A stretch of DNA of 6,126 nucleotides. It comes from Bacteroidales bacterium. GTDB taxonomy: Bacteria > Bacteroidota > Bacteroidia > Bacteroidales > WCHB1-69. The translations under genes and the position numbers were made by a program. Where the stretch lies: contig JAAYRN010000252.1 in NCBI GenBank assembly GCA_012518765.1, positions 1 through 6,126 on the forward strand, read 5' to 3'. The notes under the pieces are model-generated. The model was not told where the DNA came from. It was given only the letters and a program-made list of their open reading frames with translations, and did no database searches. Shown here one piece after another: positions 5,642 to 6,126 of the stretch; positions within the stretch are counted from its first letter, which is position 1, and each line of letters starts with the position of its first letter.

Positions 5642-6126
5642 ATGAGTTACGATATAATAGAACGTTCAACAGTCCCATTAACAAAAGAAGATTTTGCGAG
5701 TGATCAAATGGTAAGATGGTGTCCAGGATGTGGCTCTCATGCCATTTTATCATCTGTACTGAATGTGTTTCCAAAAATAGGATACAAAAAAGAAAATTTT
5801 TGCGTAGTATCGGGAATAGGCTGTGCCTCAAGATTCCCATATTATGTAAATACTTACGGATTTCACGGTATACACGGACGAGCTACACCCATAGCTACCG
5901 GTGTGCGTGTATCGAATCGTAAGTTAAGTGTATGGGTTATTGCAGGCGATGGCGACCTAATGGCTATAGGTGGGAATCATTTTGTACATACCATAAGAAG
6001 AAATGTAGATTTAAATATCTTACTGTTTAATAACCAAATATATGGATTAACTAAAGGGCAGTATTCTCCCACAACTCCGTTGGGGCAGGTAACCAGAACA
6101 TCGCCCTACGGAACCATAGAAAATCC
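5642..6126 (+). CDS. korB: 2-oxoacid:ferredoxin oxidoreductase, beta subunit, N-terminal part (cut by window edge)
   Basis: The frame from the ATG at 5642 stays open to the last base, giving 161 full codons. The protein starts MSYDIIERSTVPLTKEDFAS. This is the subunit that binds thiamine diphosphate and the iron-sulfur cluster and works with the fused gamma-alpha subunit just upstream. Visible motifs are RWCPGCGSHAI with C27 and C30, and SGIGCASRFPYY with C61. These three are expected ligands of the single [4Fe-4S] cluster; the fourth cysteine would lie beyond the window. Next come HGIHGRATPIATG (75-87), the thiamine diphosphate/Mg motif AGDGDLMAIG (101-110) with N130-N131, and YGLTKGQYSPTT (134-145), which is characteristic of KorB-type subunits. 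The usual length is about 340 residues, so roughly half is present. The 3-bp gap to korA and the SD site at 5628 indicate one operon with coupled synthesis. Confidence 0.93.
   Translation, partial: MSYDIIERSTVPLTKEDFASDQMVRWCPGCGSHAILSSVLNVFPKIGYKKENFCVVSGIGCASRFPYYVNTYGFHGIHGRATPIATGVRVSNRKLSVWVIAGDGDLMAIGGNHFVHTIRRNVDLNILLFNNQIYGLTKGQYSPTTPLGQVTRTSPYGTIEN

Noticed and set aside
5613..5840. Minus-strand open frame across the korA-korB junction
   Set aside because: It overlaps the conserved start of korB, including the CPGC motif region, and its translation shows no domain features.

Overview
The window looks like chromosome of a low-GC member of the Bacteroidota, probably Bacteroidales. The evidence is the very AT-rich spacers, matches to the Bacteroidota sigma-factor -7 motif TAnnTTTG upstream of four transcription units, the near absence of Shine-Dalgarno sites, a Bacteroidota-type IS3 transposase start, and the gene families present. 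This placement is an inference from motifs and family resemblance; no search was run.

Layout. Positions 1-125 are the end of an IS3-family insertion sequence, reading leftward out of the window, with the first 28 codons of its OrfA. Positions 271-1616 hold a probable two-gene unit behind a good promoter: an exported protein resembling DUF6263, then a small exported thioredoxin-fold protein (WCKPC). After an AT-rich spacer containing inverted repeats comes mtgA (1831-2631), a membrane-anchored peptidoglycan glycosyltransferase. A second exported thioredoxin, this one a lipoprotein (WCRPC, 2700-3227), lies 8 bp upstream of an RseC-family membrane protein with a CxxC-x5-C cluster (3236-3667). 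The right end is a two-subunit 2-oxoacid:ferredoxin oxidoreductase operon: korA-like (3791-5638, fused gamma and alpha domains) and korB-like (from 5642, cut by the window edge).

How the genes fit together. The korAB pair is a central-metabolism enzyme that oxidatively decarboxylates a 2-oxoacid, most likely 2-oxoglutarate, to the acyl-CoA and reduces ferredoxin. The RseC-family protein belongs to a family usually tied to Rnf/Rsx electron transport, which uses reduced ferredoxin, but no rnf gene is visible here. The two exported thioredoxins point to thiol-disulfide chemistry in the cell envelope on either side of a cell-wall enzyme gene. All genes run on the + strand except the IS fragment. 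I see no RNA gene, CRISPR array or defence system, and nothing that supports a wholly new system. The most interesting point is the thioredoxin lipoprotein-RseC-KorAB neighbourhood.
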